Assembly: GCF_002155695.1 (NCBI RefSeq)
Contig: NZ_MUYJ01000012.1
Location: 1 to 64,000 of the forward strand
DNA length: 64,000 bases
Origin: Erythrobacter tepidarius
GTDB lineage: Bacteria; Pseudomonadota; Alphaproteobacteria; Sphingomonadales; Sphingomonadaceae
Direction: 5' to 3'
The position numbers and the translations under genes are program-made. The notes under the pieces were generated by a model, which worked only from the letters and a program-made list of their open reading frames with translations, did not search any database and was not told the origin of the DNA. This document shows positions 51,142-61,003 of this stretch, one piece after another. Positions within the stretch are counted from its first letter, which is position 1. Each line of letters begins with the position of its first letter.

Positions 51142-53526
51142 GTGACGCGCAGGATTTTCGGACAGCTTGCTGCAGGCGCAGGCCTGGTTGCGCTGCTGGC
51201 GGGGTGTTCCACCAGTGCACCGGTGCATTCGACCGGAGGGCTGGCGACAGTCCCGGCTGAGGCTTCGCCGCGGAGCGCCGAGCAGCTGCTCGCGGCGATG
51301 AGCCTCGAGCGCAAGGTCGCACAGATCATCATGCCCGATATCGGCTCGATCACCGCCAGAGATATGAAACGCTACCGCTTCGGCACGGTCCTGAACGGCG
51401 GCAATTCAGGCCCCTATGGCAATGACAAGGCACCTGCGACCGATTGGCTCAGGCTGGCCGACGAATTCTGGGAAGCCTCGACCGCACCGCTGCCCAAGGG
51501 TGAGCCTGCCATCCCCGCCGTTTGGGCAACCGACGCGGTGCACGGCCACGCCAACGTCATCGGCGCGACCGTGTTTCCGCACAATATCGCGCTCGGTGCA
51601 ACCGGCGACGCCGATCTCATCCGTCGCATCGGTGCGGCCACGGCGGTTGAGATCGAGGTGACCGGCCTCGACTGGACTTTTGCCCCCACCATCGCGGTCG
51701 CACGCGATGATCGCTGGGGCCGCACCTATGAAAGCTATTCGGAAGACCCGGCATTGGTCAGCCGCCTCGGCGCGGCAATGATCGAGGGCCTGCAGGGCCG
51801 ACCGGGCGAGCCGGGCTTCCTCGGCAAGGGCAAGGTCGCCGCTACCGCCAAGCACTTCTTCGGCGATGGCGGGACCGCGCAGGGCGTTGACCAGGGCGAT
51901 GTCGAGGGCGATCTAGCCGCGCTGATGGCGATCCACGCTGCGCCCTATCCGGCGGCGATCGGCGCGGGCGTGGCCAGCGTGATGGCGAGCTTCAATTCGA
52001 TCAACGGCGTCAAGATGCACGGCAACAAGCCGCTGCTGACCGGTGAACTCCGCGGGCGTCTGGGCTTTGGCGGGTTGGTGGTCGGCGACTGGAACGGTCA
52101 CGGACAGGTCGACGGCTGCACCAACGCAGACTGCCCCCAGGCGCTGCTGGCCGGGCTTGATGTCTACATGGTGCCCGAGGATTGGAAGGCGCTGCATCGC
52201 ACCCTCGTCAAGCAGGTCAAGAATGGCACGATCCCCATGCGCCGGCTCGACGAGGCGGTCTTGCGGGTGCTGCGGTTCAAGCAGGCGCTCGGGCTTTTCG
52301 ACGGCGAGGTCAGGCCTTCGGCGCGCAGTCTTGGCGGGCGCTGGGACTTGCTCGGCTCGCCCGAACATCGGGCCATCGCCCGCGAGGCGGTGGCCAAGTC
52401 GCAGGTGATCCTCAAGAACAGCGGCGTGCTGCCCCTGAAGGCAGGGGCGCGGATCGAGGTGGCGGGAATGGCCGCCGACAACATTCCGCAGCAGGCCGGA
52501 GGCTGGTCGGTCACGTGGCAGGGCGGGGGCGAGCTGAGAGCGGCCGATTTCCCCGGTGCGACCTCGATCTGGCAGGGCATCGCGGCTGCCGCCAGGGCAG
52601 CGGGCGGCGAGGCGGTGCTGGTTCCCGAGGGCAGCAGCAGCGGCAAGCCTGATGTCGCGATCGTCGTCTTCGGCGAAAAACCCTACGCCGAGTTCGTCGG
52701 TGATCGCAAGGATCTCGCCTTCCGCGACGAGGAAGGGCTGAACCTGCTCAAAGCCTATCGCGCGCGCGGCATTCCGACCGTGGCGGTGTTCCTGTCCGGT
52801 CGTCCCCTATGGATAAACCGCGAAATCAACGCCGCCGATGCCTTTGTCGCCGCCTGGCTGCCGGGCAGCGAGGGGGCAGGCGTGGCCGATGTGCTGTTCG
52901 GCGCACGCCCTGCAACCGGGCGCCTGTCGTTCAGCTGGCCGGCGCAGTGCGAGGGCACCCCGGTGAACGGCCCTGACGGGGCCTTGTTTCCGCTCGGCTA
53001 TGGGCTTGACCTGGGCGAGGCGGGCGGGCCGGGTTTGCTCGATGAAACCTGCACCGCGCTCACCGGCGATCACGGTGCGACATGGTTCGCATCCGGCCGG
53101 CTCGGCAACACGGTCCAGGCGGTCGCCGACAATGCCGTACTGCCTGACCTGCGGGGGGTGGGCAACGGCATCACCGCCACCGGCATCGACCGCAAGGCCC
53201 AGGAAGATGCGCGCCGCATCGCCTTTGCCCCGGGCGCAAAGCTGACGTTGACCGGGCCGGAGAGCGGCGCAGGCTGGCGGATCACCTATCAGATTGCCGA
53301 GCGGCCCAAGGCGGCAGTGACGGTGAGCGCCGAGGGTGTTGCCTTCGACGTCACCCGGCATCTCGCCGTCGCTGCGGGCAAGGGCTGGCGCGAGATGGTG
53401 CTCTCCAGCAACTGCCTCGGCAAAGTCGGCGACGCGCTGACCTTCGCTTCCAAGGGCAAATTCACGATCGAGATCAGCGAAATCGCCCGTGACGAGCGCG
53501 CCGGCGAAGCGGAGTGTTCGTTCTAG
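51142..53526 (+). CDS. GH3 family beta-glucosidase lipoprotein
   Basis: This 794-aa exo-acting beta-glucosidase of the ExoP type is anchored by a lipoprotein signal (MTRRIFGQLAAGAGLVALLA, then GC). GH3 domains follow: the (beta/alpha)8 part with IPAVWATDAVHGHANV, KHFFGDGGT and nucleophile Asp in VVGDWNGHG, then the alpha/beta part (ILKNSGVLPL) and a C-terminal extension from about 650. The start used is GTG 51142, 9 bases after GGGAGGG. The frame opens earlier at 51097, but that would bury the lipoprotein signal. It ends by overlapping the DUF1501 stop on the opposite strand. With GH16 it completes glucan hydrolysis to glucose. Confidence 0.9.
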   Translation: MTRRIFGQLAAGAGLVALLAGCSTSAPVHSTGGLATVPAEASPRSAEQLLAAMSLERKVAQIIMPDIGSITARDMKRYRFGTVLNGGNSGPYGNDKAPATDWLRLADEFWEASTAPLPKGEPAIPAVWATDAVHGHANVIGATVFPHNIALGATGDADLIRRIGAATAVEIEVTGLDWTFAPTIAVARDDRWGRTYESYSEDPALVSRLGAAMIEGLQGRPGEPGFLGKGKVAATAKHFFGDGGTAQGVDQGDVEGDLAALMAIHAAPYPAAIGAGVASVMASFNSINGVKMHGNKPLLTGELRGRLGFGGLVVGDWNGHGQVDGCTNADCPQALLAGLDVYMVPEDWKALHRTLVKQVKNGTIPMRRLDEAVLRVLRFKQALGLFDGEVRPSARSLGGRWDLLGSPEHRAIAREAVAKSQVILKNSGVLPLKAGARIEVAGMAADNIPQQAGGWSVTWQGGGELRAADFPGATSIWQGIAAAARAAGGEAVLVPEGSSSGKPDVAIVVFGEKPYAEFVGDRKDLAFRDEEGLNLLKAYRARGIPTVAVFLSGRPLWINREINAADAFVAAWLPGSEGAGVADVLFGARPATGRLSFSWPAQCEGTPVNGPDGALFPLGYGLDLGEAGGPGLLDETCTALTGDHGATWFASGRLGNTVQAVADNAVLPDLRGVGNGITATGIDRKAQEDARRIAFAPGAKLTLTGPESGAGWRITYQIAERPKAAVTVSAEGVAFDVTRHLAVAAGKGWREMVLSSNCLGKVGDALTFASKGKFTIEISEIARDERAGEAECSF

Positions 53527-54695
53527 GCGCGCATGAACCCGGATAGCGGCTTGCCCTTCCGGCCGGGGAACAGCCGCGCGAGGGTTGCCGCCGGATCGAG
53601 CCCGAAATGCTCGGCCACGGCGCCTGCCAAGACGCTCTCCAGCGCCATGGTGGGCGCCAGATCGCGGCCTTCGTAAAGCCGGCTTTCGGCAAGGCCGGGC
53701 CAGTCGGCAAGCACCCGCCCACCGCGCACGCCGCCGCCCAGCACCAGCGCCGCGCCGCCCGTGCCGTGATCGGTGCCATTGGTGCCGTTGAGCTTTGCCG
53801 TGCGGCCGAACTCGGTCGCCACCAGCACCAACGTTTGCGCCCATTGCTCGCCCATGCCCGCCTTATAGGCGGCAAGCAGCGCGTCGAGCTGCCGGGCCGA
53901 GCGCGCGAAGGCCCCGCGCTGGTTGGCGTGGGTGTCCCAGCCGCCCAACTCGACCATCGCGATCCGCGCCCCTTGCGGCCCCTGCATCAGCGAGGCGACC
54001 AGCGCGCCGTTGGCGCCGGCATCGCGCAAGGAGTTGCGCTTGTCGTTCCCCGCCATCGCCCGGGTTTCGAGCGCGCGCGACCACAGCCCGGCAAGCTCCG
54101 CATCGCCTTCATAGAGCGCCGCCACGCGAGCCATGAAATCGGCGCTGGGATCGGGCAGGGCAGAAGGCGCGTAGCTCGACACCGGCGCTTCGCCGCGCAG
54201 CGCCAACGGCACCTGCTGTGCAAGGGCAAGCGCACGCGGCACCTCGCCGCGAGGGCTTTCGGCGAGCAGGCCGACCAGCCGGTTGAGCCAGCCATCCTTG
54301 CTGGCGTAAGGCGCGGTTCCGCCAGTTTCCAGCAGGTTCTGCCCGTCAAAATGCGAGCGTTCGCGGTAAGCGGTGGCCGCGGCGTGGATGAACAGTGCCT
54401 CGCCCGCCTGCGTGGCCTTGCCGATCTCGACAAAGGCGGGGTGGAGCGCGAAGAAGCTACTGATGCGCGGCGTGTTCTCGTAATCGGCCAGCGTCGCGCC
54501 GCGCAGGGCCTCGAAACCGGGATCGCCAACGGGGGCGAGCATCGCCATCCCGTCCGCCGCGCCGCGCAGTAGCACGAACAGCAGGTTGCGCGTGCCGCTC
54601 GCCTGCGCGAGCGCGATGCGCGGCAGTGCGAGGGTGCCGACACCCAGTGCGAGCGATCCGGCAATCAGTGTGCGACGGTTCAGAAGGGTGAGCAT
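53523..54695 (-). CDS. DUF1501 protein with Tat-type signal
   Basis: This 390-aa exported protein has a twin-arginine-like signal peptide (LNRRTLIAGSLALGVGTLAL). The DUF1501 family is a sulfatase/alkaline-phosphatase-like fold, with LFVLLRGAADGMAMLAPVGD near the start and MVELGGWDTHANQ and TEFGRTAKLNGTNGTDHGTG later. Function is unknown. It is almost always paired with a DUF1800 gene, here directly upstream with a 6-base gap. Its stop overlaps that of GH3 in a shared CTAG, so the two convergent genes overlap by 4 bases. Confidence 0.88.
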   Translation of the reverse strand: MLTLLNRRTLIAGSLALGVGTLALPRIALAQASGTRNLLFVLLRGAADGMAMLAPVGDPGFEALRGATLADYENTPRISSFFALHPAFVEIGKATQAGEALFIHAAATAYRERSHFDGQNLLETGGTAPYASKDGWLNRLVGLLAESPRGEVPRALALAQQVPLALRGEAPVSSYAPSALPDPSADFMARVAALYEGDAELAGLWSRALETRAMAGNDKRNSLRDAGANGALVASLMQGPQGARIAMVELGGWDTHANQRGAFARSARQLDALLAAYKAGMGEQWAQTLVLVATEFGRTAKLNGTNGTDHGTGGAALVLGGGVRGGRVLADWPGLAESRLYEGRDLAPTMALESVLAGAVAEHFGLDPAATLARLFPGRKGKPLSGFMRA

Positions 54696-54701
54696 GTCGG
54701 C

Positions 54702-56156
54702 TTACCTCCGCATCATTTCAGGGGCGACAAGCAGCAGGGCAAGCGCCTGCCGCCCGCTTTCGGCGCGCTTGAGCATGGTGCGCGTCGACTCGCTCAGCGC
54801 AGCAGGGAAGGCGGCATCGGCGCGGGCGACAATGTCCTCGGCGGGCGAGGCTTGGGCGATGCTTTCCGCCACTTCGACCCGGCGCAGCAGGAGGTCGGGT
54901 GCAGCCCAGCTCGCGGCAAGGTCGTCATAGCCGGCGGGCGAGGGGGCACGCCAGGGTGCCTGGCCCAGCTCGCCCAGCACCCGCGCGATCCGCTGCGGCT
55001 CCAGCCGTTCGATGCCCGAAAGACGCGCGGCGGCGATGAACCATTCGAACGGGCTGCGGAACTTGAGCGGGCCGGGGAGCCACACCTCGGGCGCTTCGAT
55101 CAGGGTGCGGGTGAGGCTGGCCAGATCGCCGCCGCTCATGCGGAAATCGCCCTCCAGCCGGGCGACGAGGCTTTCGGGCGGGGTGTCGCCGGCAAAGTGG
55201 CGGGCGAGCTTGGTGGCGATGTGGCGCGCGGTGGCGGGATGGGCAGCGAGATCGTCAAGCACGGCAAGCGCCTGCTCCGGCCCGCCGGCGGCATAGCGCC
55301 GGCCCAGAATGGTGCGCGCGCCCGGCTCGTGCGCCAGCGCGACGAAGGCTGCACCGCTCGGCTGCGCGGCGGCAAAGCGCCCGATCGGCCCGATGCCCGG
55401 CACCGTCCAGCCGGTCAGCGCGCGGGCCAATTCGGTGATGTCGGCCTGGTTGTAGCCGCCGTTCACGCCGAGCGTGTGGAGTTCGAGGATTTCGCGCGCC
55501 AAGTTCTCGTTGATCCCGCGTGGGCCCTGCACCTCGGTCCGCCGTCCGCGCCGCTGTCCGGCGGTGGAAGCAGGGCCGATCGACTGGAACTGGTCGAGAT
55601 AGAGCAGCATCGCCGGATGCAGCACCGCGGCCTTGAGCATGTCGGAAAAGCGCCCCAGCACATGCGGGCGGATCGCGCCGAATTCGTGCGGGCCCACTTC
55701 GAACTGGGTGCCCGGCTTGCCGACCGAGACGCTGAAATGGTTGCCCCAGAAATGCACCAGCCGTTCGACCAAGGGCGCGGGGCTGGCAATGGCGAGGTTG
55801 GTGCGCGCGGCGAGATCGTCGATCATCACGCGGCGGGCTTCGGTCAGCTGCTGGCGATATTCGGGCGGCAGACCGGCGAGCGTGGCGGCGCGCGGGCTCT
55901 GCGGCGCGCTGTCGGTCATGCGTTGGTCCGTCATCGCCGGATCGCCCATCTCGGGCACCTTTGCGCGCAAGCTCCGGAGCAGGCGCAGCGTCTCGCCGGT
56001 CTTGCCGCGGCTGACGCTGCGGGCGGCGATCGCGGCAGGAGCAGGATCGAAGTCGTCGAGCTGGCGCAGCAGATAGCGGCGCGCGTCCTCGGGCGGTCGC
56101 TCGCCATAAGCGAGGCCATAGCCGAAGCGGTTGAGGGCGATGCTGGCGCGGCTCAT
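54702..56156 (-). CDS. DUF1800 family protein
   Basis: This 484-aa conserved protein of unknown function is partner of DUF1501. It begins MSRASIALNRFGYGL, the usual DUF1800 start, and contains HFWGNHFSV and NENLAREILELHTLGVNGGY, the best-conserved family blocks. The start chosen is the ATG with weak upstream signals; the frame extends 91 codons further without homology. Whether it is exported is unclear, since no signal peptide is seen from this start. The 124-base gap to the sulfatase gene stop holds nothing recognisable. Confidence 0.87.
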   Translation of the reverse strand: MSRASIALNRFGYGLAYGERPPEDARRYLLRQLDDFDPAPAAIAARSVSRGKTGETLRLLRSLRAKVPEMGDPAMTDQRMTDSAPQSPRAATLAGLPPEYRQQLTEARRVMIDDLAARTNLAIASPAPLVERLVHFWGNHFSVSVGKPGTQFEVGPHEFGAIRPHVLGRFSDMLKAAVLHPAMLLYLDQFQSIGPASTAGQRRGRRTEVQGPRGINENLAREILELHTLGVNGGYNQADITELARALTGWTVPGIGPIGRFAAAQPSGAAFVALAHEPGARTILGRRYAAGGPEQALAVLDDLAAHPATARHIATKLARHFAGDTPPESLVARLEGDFRMSGGDLASLTRTLIEAPEVWLPGPLKFRSPFEWFIAAARLSGIERLEPQRIARVLGELGQAPWRAPSPAGYDDLAASWAAPDLLLRRVEVAESIAQASPAEDIVARADAAFPAALSESTRTMLKRAESGRQALALLLVAPEMMRR

Positions 56157-56280
56157 CGCCCGGTCTCGCAAAAGGTCGTTCGAGGCATGGCAATCCTCTT
56201 GGTCGCAACACGCGGGGCTGTGACTGTCCTGGCCCCAACGGTTCAGACAGGCGTATCCTTCGCCCGCACTACGCGGTTTG

Positions 56281-58248
56281 TCACGGCACGACGATGTTGA
56301 AGCCCTGCGGCATAGGATCGAGCGCATCCACCAGCGCCTGCAAGGCCGCCGCGTCGCCCTCGACCTTGAGGCCTGCACCCTGCATCGCGCTGACGGGCTG
56401 CTTGAGGAACAGCAGCGCCAGCAGTGCAAGGCGCGGGCCGCGGATGGTGACGTCGGCGGCTGGAGGCAGCGCGCCCACCCGGCCGATCAGCACCTGCCCG
56501 GTGGCCTCGATCATCGCTTGTTCCTTGCGGTCGGTCAGTTCGATGCCGACGATCAGCCGGCGATTGCCGAAGCGTTCGGGGGCAAATCGGGTCGCGGCGG
56601 CATCGAGCAGTTCCCGGGTCGCCAGTGCGGCGATCAGATCGGCGCTCTCGCTGGCGGGCCGCGCCGGCCGGGCGGCGCGCAGATCACCGGCAGCAGCGAG
56701 AAACTGGTTGCGCCAGATCGCGCTTTCCGATCGGTAGCCCTGCTGTTCGTAGCTTTCCGCCAGTCGCGTGCGTGCCATGATATTGTCAGGGGCGGCAAAG
56801 ACGAGATTCTGGAGCAGGTCCGATGCCCAGCGATAATCGCCCGCCGCCATCGCGTTCTCGGCCAGCGCCAGCGTCCTATCCGCCCCGCCGAGCGCCTCGA
56901 CCAGCCGCTTCGCCCGCGCGACCGGCGGATGGGGATGGAGATTGGCCGGGACGGAATCGTACCAGCCGAGATAGAACTGGTAGATCGCCTTGGCGTTGTG
57001 GCTAACGGTGCCATAGTAGCCATGGGTCGACCATTCCGCCGCGAGGCCCGGCGGGACTGCGGCCTCCAGCGCCTCGGCGATTTCGGTCATGGTCTCGCCG
57101 CGGTTCATGCGGCGCACGGTCTGATCGTGTAGCCAGCGGTAGTTGTCGCGTTGGGCCGAGAGCCACGCGATTGCGGCCTCGCGCCCGAAGATGGGCCAGC
57201 AATGGCTCGAAATCACCGTCTCGCTCTGCGCCGCATAGCGCGTCACGGCCTCGTCGAGATAATGCGCCCAGGCCCGCGCATCGCGCACCTTGGCGCCGCG
57301 CGGGGTGAGGATGTTGTGCAGGGTGCAGGTGGCGATCTCGGCGGCGAGGAAGGTCTTGGCTGGAACGATGAAGACGTTGAATTCCGCTGGAGCCTCGCTG
57401 CCTGAAACCATCTGGAATTCGAGCGTGACGCCGTCCACCACGCGCTGTTCGCCGGTTGCGGTTACCGTGTCGTTGGGCGCGACCAGCGACAAGGTGCCAG
57501 CCGATACCGCCATGCCGATGCCGCTGCCCATCTGCCCCTGCGGCCCCGGCGCCATGCCGGTGCCGAACTGGTAGGCTGCGCGTCGCAGCATCGCGCCGCC
57601 GGCCATAACGTTCTCTGACGTGGCTTCCTCCATGAAGCCCTCCGGCGCGATCACCGCAACCTTGCCCGATGCCGCATCGGCCGCATCGATCACCCCGCGC
57701 ACGCCGCCGAAATGATCGGCGTGGCTGTGCGAATAGATCACCGCGCTGACCGGGCGCTGCCCCAGCGTCGCATTGACCAGCGCCATCGCCGCCTCGGCGG
57801 TCTCGACGCTGGTCAACGGGTCGATCACGATCCACCCGCTCTTGCCCCGGACGATCGTCATGTTCGACAGATCGAACCCGCGCACCTGCCAGACATTATC
57901 GGTCACCTGATAAAGCCCGTGATGCTTGAGATAGCGCATATGCCGCCACAGGCTCGGGTGGACCGTTGCCGGAGCGGGGCCATCGACGAAGGCATAGGCA
58001 TCGAGGTTCCACACCGGCTCGCCCGCATTGTTGCGGATCACCGGATCGGGCGCGGTGGCAAGGAAGCCGCGGACCGAAAAATCCGCGTCCCGCATGCCAT
58101 CGGGAGGCAGCATCGCCGCGGCCTGCTGTTGCGCGGCAGCGGTCGCCTGCGAAGCCGCGGCCGGACCCTGCGTCGCTTGCGCGGCGGCGCCCGTGGTGCC
58201 CAGGATCGCCAGAGTGGCGAACGCCGCGCCGAAACCTCTCTTGCGCAT
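56281..58248 (-). CDS. SdsA-type alkyl sulfatase (metallo-beta-lactamase fold)
   Basis: This 655-aa exported enzyme likely hydrolyses alkyl sulfates such as SDS. Signal peptide (FGAAFATLAILGTTGAAAQ), then a metallo-beta-lactamase domain with YSHSHADH (H174, H176, D178, H179) and PEGFMEEATSENVMAGGAM, the SdsA-type loop, followed by the dimerisation domain (around 420-530, ENAMAAGDYRWASDLLQNLV) and a C-terminal SCP2-like domain from about 540. The start is the ATG after AGGGAGGGAG. The long frame upstream is not coding. It lies downstream of a membrane-protein gene and before the DUF1800 gene, but shows no tight coupling to either. Confidence 0.9.
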   Translation of the reverse strand: MRKRGFGAAFATLAILGTTGAAAQATQGPAAASQATAAAQQQAAAMLPPDGMRDADFSVRGFLATAPDPVIRNNAGEPVWNLDAYAFVDGPAPATVHPSLWRHMRYLKHHGLYQVTDNVWQVRGFDLSNMTIVRGKSGWIVIDPLTSVETAEAAMALVNATLGQRPVSAVIYSHSHADHFGGVRGVIDAADAASGKVAVIAPEGFMEEATSENVMAGGAMLRRAAYQFGTGMAPGPQGQMGSGIGMAVSAGTLSLVAPNDTVTATGEQRVVDGVTLEFQMVSGSEAPAEFNVFIVPAKTFLAAEIATCTLHNILTPRGAKVRDARAWAHYLDEAVTRYAAQSETVISSHCWPIFGREAAIAWLSAQRDNYRWLHDQTVRRMNRGETMTEIAEALEAAVPPGLAAEWSTHGYYGTVSHNAKAIYQFYLGWYDSVPANLHPHPPVARAKRLVEALGGADRTLALAENAMAAGDYRWASDLLQNLVFAAPDNIMARTRLAESYEQQGYRSESAIWRNQFLAAAGDLRAARPARPASESADLIAALATRELLDAAATRFAPERFGNRRLIVGIELTDRKEQAMIEATGQVLIGRVGALPPAADVTIRGPRLALLALLFLKQPVSAMQGAGLKVEGDAAALQALVDALDPMPQGFNIVVP

Positions 58249-58414
58249 TTCTCCCTCCCTCGCGCTCTGCCGCGGTGATGCCCCCGGGTCGCAGGCATTG
58301 CAAGCGGTGATCCACGCGCGCGGGGAATGCGGCCTATGGGCAGCACGGCGATTTTGCGCGACAGCCCCGCTGCTGCCCGATCGCCAACCCATTTTGTTCA
58401 TTCCTCGGCCTGCC

Positions 58415-59227
58415 TCACGCTCGGGGCGCGGCGGCATCAGCCGGAATGGATCTGCTGGCGGAGGGGGGTGATTGACCTCGATTGATCCCTGAAGCGCTCG
58501 CGGCAACGCCACCGCTTCGCCAAGTGGCAGGCGCGCTCGCCGGAGCGGCGGGCGAGGTCTGATGGTGATGCACCAGCGCTGATAGCCCGAGCCATGCGCT
58601 GAACATGATCGTATAGGGCCAGCGGCGCGGCCACAGAGCGGCGACAAGCAGCGTGGTTATCGCTGTCCCGCCGAGCGCGAGCAGCACGGGCAATGCGGTG
58701 AGCGGGTCGCCGTTGCTCAGCGAGGTCTGGATTGCGCGTGTCGCCCATTGTGCGGGCAGCAGCGCCAGCAGCCAAGCGGGCAGGACGCCCGGCTGGGCCG
58801 AGGCGGTGGCCACCAATGCTGCCTCGCCGCCGACCACCGCAACGGCAATCCACCAGCCGTGGCTGGCGGCCGAGCGGGCGAAAAGTAGGCCCCGGGCGGC
58901 GAAACTGACGCTGGCGATGACCAGCGCGAAGGCAAGCGGGGGCACTGTGGACGGCGCGGGCAGCCCGAGGCCCAGCGCCAGCAGCATCAGGCCCGTTGCC
59001 GCCAGCAGCGCCAGCGCGACACCGGCCCACAAACGCCCGGCAATCGCCGCCGCGATCATTCCCGCGCCCATCAACCCGATCGCCAGCACCGGCCCCGCTA
59101 GGCCGGGCGGGCTGTCCTGCGCCAGCAGCGCCAGCGCGGGCAGGGCAAAGCCCGCGAACCCCGCTGTCAACCAAGCCGCAAGCGCAACTGGGTGAGCGAG
59201 GGGCGGAGCGGAGCCGGACGCTGTCAT
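58415..59227 (-). CDS. Multi-pass membrane protein, unknown function
   Basis: This 270-aa integral membrane protein has about seven to eight hydrophobic segments (VALAAWLTAGFAGFALPALA, VLAIGLMGAGMIAAAIAG, LALLAATGLMLLALGLG, then others up to ITTLLVAALW). The C-terminal 60 residues are polar and low-complexity. No family was recognised. The gene lies 166 bases upstream of the sulfatase start, and divergent from the aldehyde dehydrogenase gene. A second frame over the same stretch looks like a shadow. Confidence 0.6.
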   Translation of the reverse strand: MTASGSAPPLAHPVALAAWLTAGFAGFALPALALLAQDSPPGLAGPVLAIGLMGAGMIAAAIAGRLWAGVALALLAATGLMLLALGLGLPAPSTVPPLAFALVIASVSFAARGLLFARSAASHGWWIAVAVVGGEAALVATASAQPGVLPAWLLALLPAQWATRAIQTSLSNGDPLTALPVLLALGGTAITTLLVAALWPRRWPYTIMFSAWLGLSALVHHHQTSPAAPASAPATWRSGGVAASASGINRGQSPPSASRSIPADAAAPRA

Positions 59228-59364
59228 GCCCGCGAGAGTGGTTCAAGCGCCGCGCCTTGTCGAGCATGCCCGCGGGCTGTCTCCGCCTAAGGTATAATTG
59301 GCGCGGGTGAGCAGAGGGCGCAGATTGCCACGAGGACAGACCCGTTGGCGAGAGGAGACGCACC

Positions 59365-60885
59365 ATGCTGGAACAGGCCCTTAGCAAATTCGACGGCAAA
59401 TCACTGATCAAGGCGAAGTATGACAACTTCATCGGTGGCCGCTGGGTCGCGCCGGTCAAGGGTCAGTATTTCGACAATATCTCACCCGTGACCGGCAAGC
59501 GCGTGTGCGAGGTGGCGCGCGGCAGCGCCGAGGATATCGAACTGGCGCTGGACGCCGCGCACAAGGCCAAGGGCGCATGGGGCCGCACCTCGACCACCGA
59601 GCGCGCCAACGTGCTCAACCGCATCGCCGACCGGATGGAAGCCAATCTGGAAATGCTGGCGCTGGTCGAGACGATCGACAACGGCAAGCCGATCCGCGAA
59701 ACCACCGCCGCCGATCTCCCGCTGGCGATCGATCACTTCCGCTATTTTGCCGGGTGTCTGCGTGCGCAAGAGGGCAGTATTTCCGAGATCGATCACGACA
59801 CCATCGCCTATCACTTCCACGAGCCGCTGGGTGTCGTGGGCCAGATCATCCCCTGGAATTTCCCGCTGCTGATGGCGGTGTGGAAGCTCGCCCCGGCGCT
59901 GGCTGCGGGCAATTGCGTGGTGCTCAAGCCCGCCGAACAGACCCCGATGAGCATCATGATCCTGATGGAGTTGATTGCCGATCTGCTGCCAGAAGGGGTC
60001 GTCAATGTCGTCAACGGCTTCGGCATCGAAGCGGGCAAGCCGCTCGCCACCAGCCCGCGCATCGCCAAGATCGCCTTCACGGGGGAAACCACCACCGGGC
60101 GGCTGATCATGCAATATGCTTCCGAAAACCTGATTCCCTGCACGCTCGAATTGGGCGGCAAGAGCCCCAACATCTTCTTCGCCGACGTGATGCGCGAGGA
60201 TGATGATTACCTCGACAAGGCGCTCGAAGGCTTCGCCATGTTCGCGCTCAATCAGGGCGAAGTCTGCACCTGCCCGAGCCGCGCGCTGATCCATGAATCG
60301 ATCTATGATCGCTTCATGGAAAAGGCAATTGCCCGGGTGAACGCGATCAAGCTGGGCAGCCCGCTCGATTTCGATACCATGATCGGCGCGCAGGCTTCCA
60401 ACGATCAGCTGGAAAAGATCCTCAACTATATCGAGATTGGCAAGGGCGAGGGCGCCAAGGTGCTGACCGGCGGCAGCCGTCACATCCATGAAGGCGAGCT
60501 GGCTGAAGGCTACTACGTCAAGCCGACAGTGCTGGAAGGCCACAACAAGATGCGCATCTTCCAGGAGGAAATCTTCGGCCCCGTGCTGTCGGTAACCACC
60601 TTCAAGGACGATGCCGAGGCGCTCAGCATTGCCAACGATACGCTCTACGGCCTCGGCGCCGGGGTGTGGAGCCGCGATGTCAACACCTGCTACCGCATCG
60701 GTCGGGCGATCGAGGCGGGCCGGGTGTGGACCAACTGTTACCACGCCTACCCGGCCCATGCGGCCTTCGGCGGCTACAAGCAGTCGGGGATCGGGCGCGA
60801 GAACCACCGCATGATGCTGGAACACTACCAGCAGACCAAGAACCTGCTGGTCAGCTACAGCCCCAAGGCACTGGGCTTCTTCTGA
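59365..60885 (+). CDS. Acetaldehyde dehydrogenase (ExaC/AcoD-type)
   Basis: This 506-aa NAD-dependent aldehyde dehydrogenase has NAD-binding [20 protein letters not shown], the [14 protein letters not shown] loop, catalytic glutamate in LELGGKSPN and catalytic cysteine in [11 protein letters not shown]. This type oxidises acetaldehyde from ethanol in Pseudomonas and Cupriavidus. A DUF779 gene follows, the usual companion of this dehydrogenase. A TATAAT lies at 59293-59298 in the 137-base gap upstream, but no -35 fits at 16-18 bases, so an activator-dependent promoter is likely. Confidence 0.93.
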   Translation: MLEQALSKFDGKSLIKAKYDNFIGGRWVAPVKGQYFDNISPVTGKRVCEVARGSAEDIELALDAAHKAKGAWGRTSTTERANVLNRIADRMEANLEMLALVETIDNGKPIRETTAADLPLAIDHFRYFAGCLRAQEGSISEIDHDTIAYHFHEPLGVVGQIIPWNFPLLMAVWKLAPALAAGNCVVLKPAEQTPMSIMILMELIADLLPEGVVNVVNGFGIEAGKPLATSPRIAKIAFTGETTTGRLIMQYASENLIPCTLELGGKSPNIFFADVMREDDDYLDKALEGFAMFALNQGEVCTCPSRALIHESIYDRFMEKAIARVNAIKLGSPLDFDTMIGAQASNDQLEKILNYIEIGKGEGAKVLTGGSRHIHEGELAEGYYVKPTVLEGHNKMRIFQEEIFGPVLSVTTFKDDAEALSIANDTLYGLGAGVWSRDVNTCYRIGRAIEAGRVWTNCYHAYPAHAAFGGYKQSGIGRENHRMMLEHYQQTKNLLVSYSPKALGFF

Positions 60886-60945
60886 CCATCCCGGCCGGAA
60901 CTGCCTCTCGTTCAATCTCTCCCACCGGGCCGGTTCCGGTATCCC

Positions 60946-60978
60946 GCGGGGCGGATGGCTTGATGGTCACCGCCCCGC
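60946..60978. other. GC-rich hairpin between aldehyde dehydrogenase and DUF779
   Basis: GCGGGGCGG and CCGCCCCGC form a perfect 9-base stem with a 15-base loop. No T-run follows, so it is not a simple terminator; it could be partial attenuation, an mRNA stability element, or a protein site. It ends 25 bases before the DUF779 ATG. Confidence 0.5.
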
Positions 60979-61003
60979 CTTGTCGCTGACGGAGAGAAGC
61001 CTC

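Noticed and set aside
59293..59298. TATAAT before the aldehyde dehydrogenase gene
   Set aside because: A good -10 but no -35 at a usable distance, so not listed as a promoter on its own.
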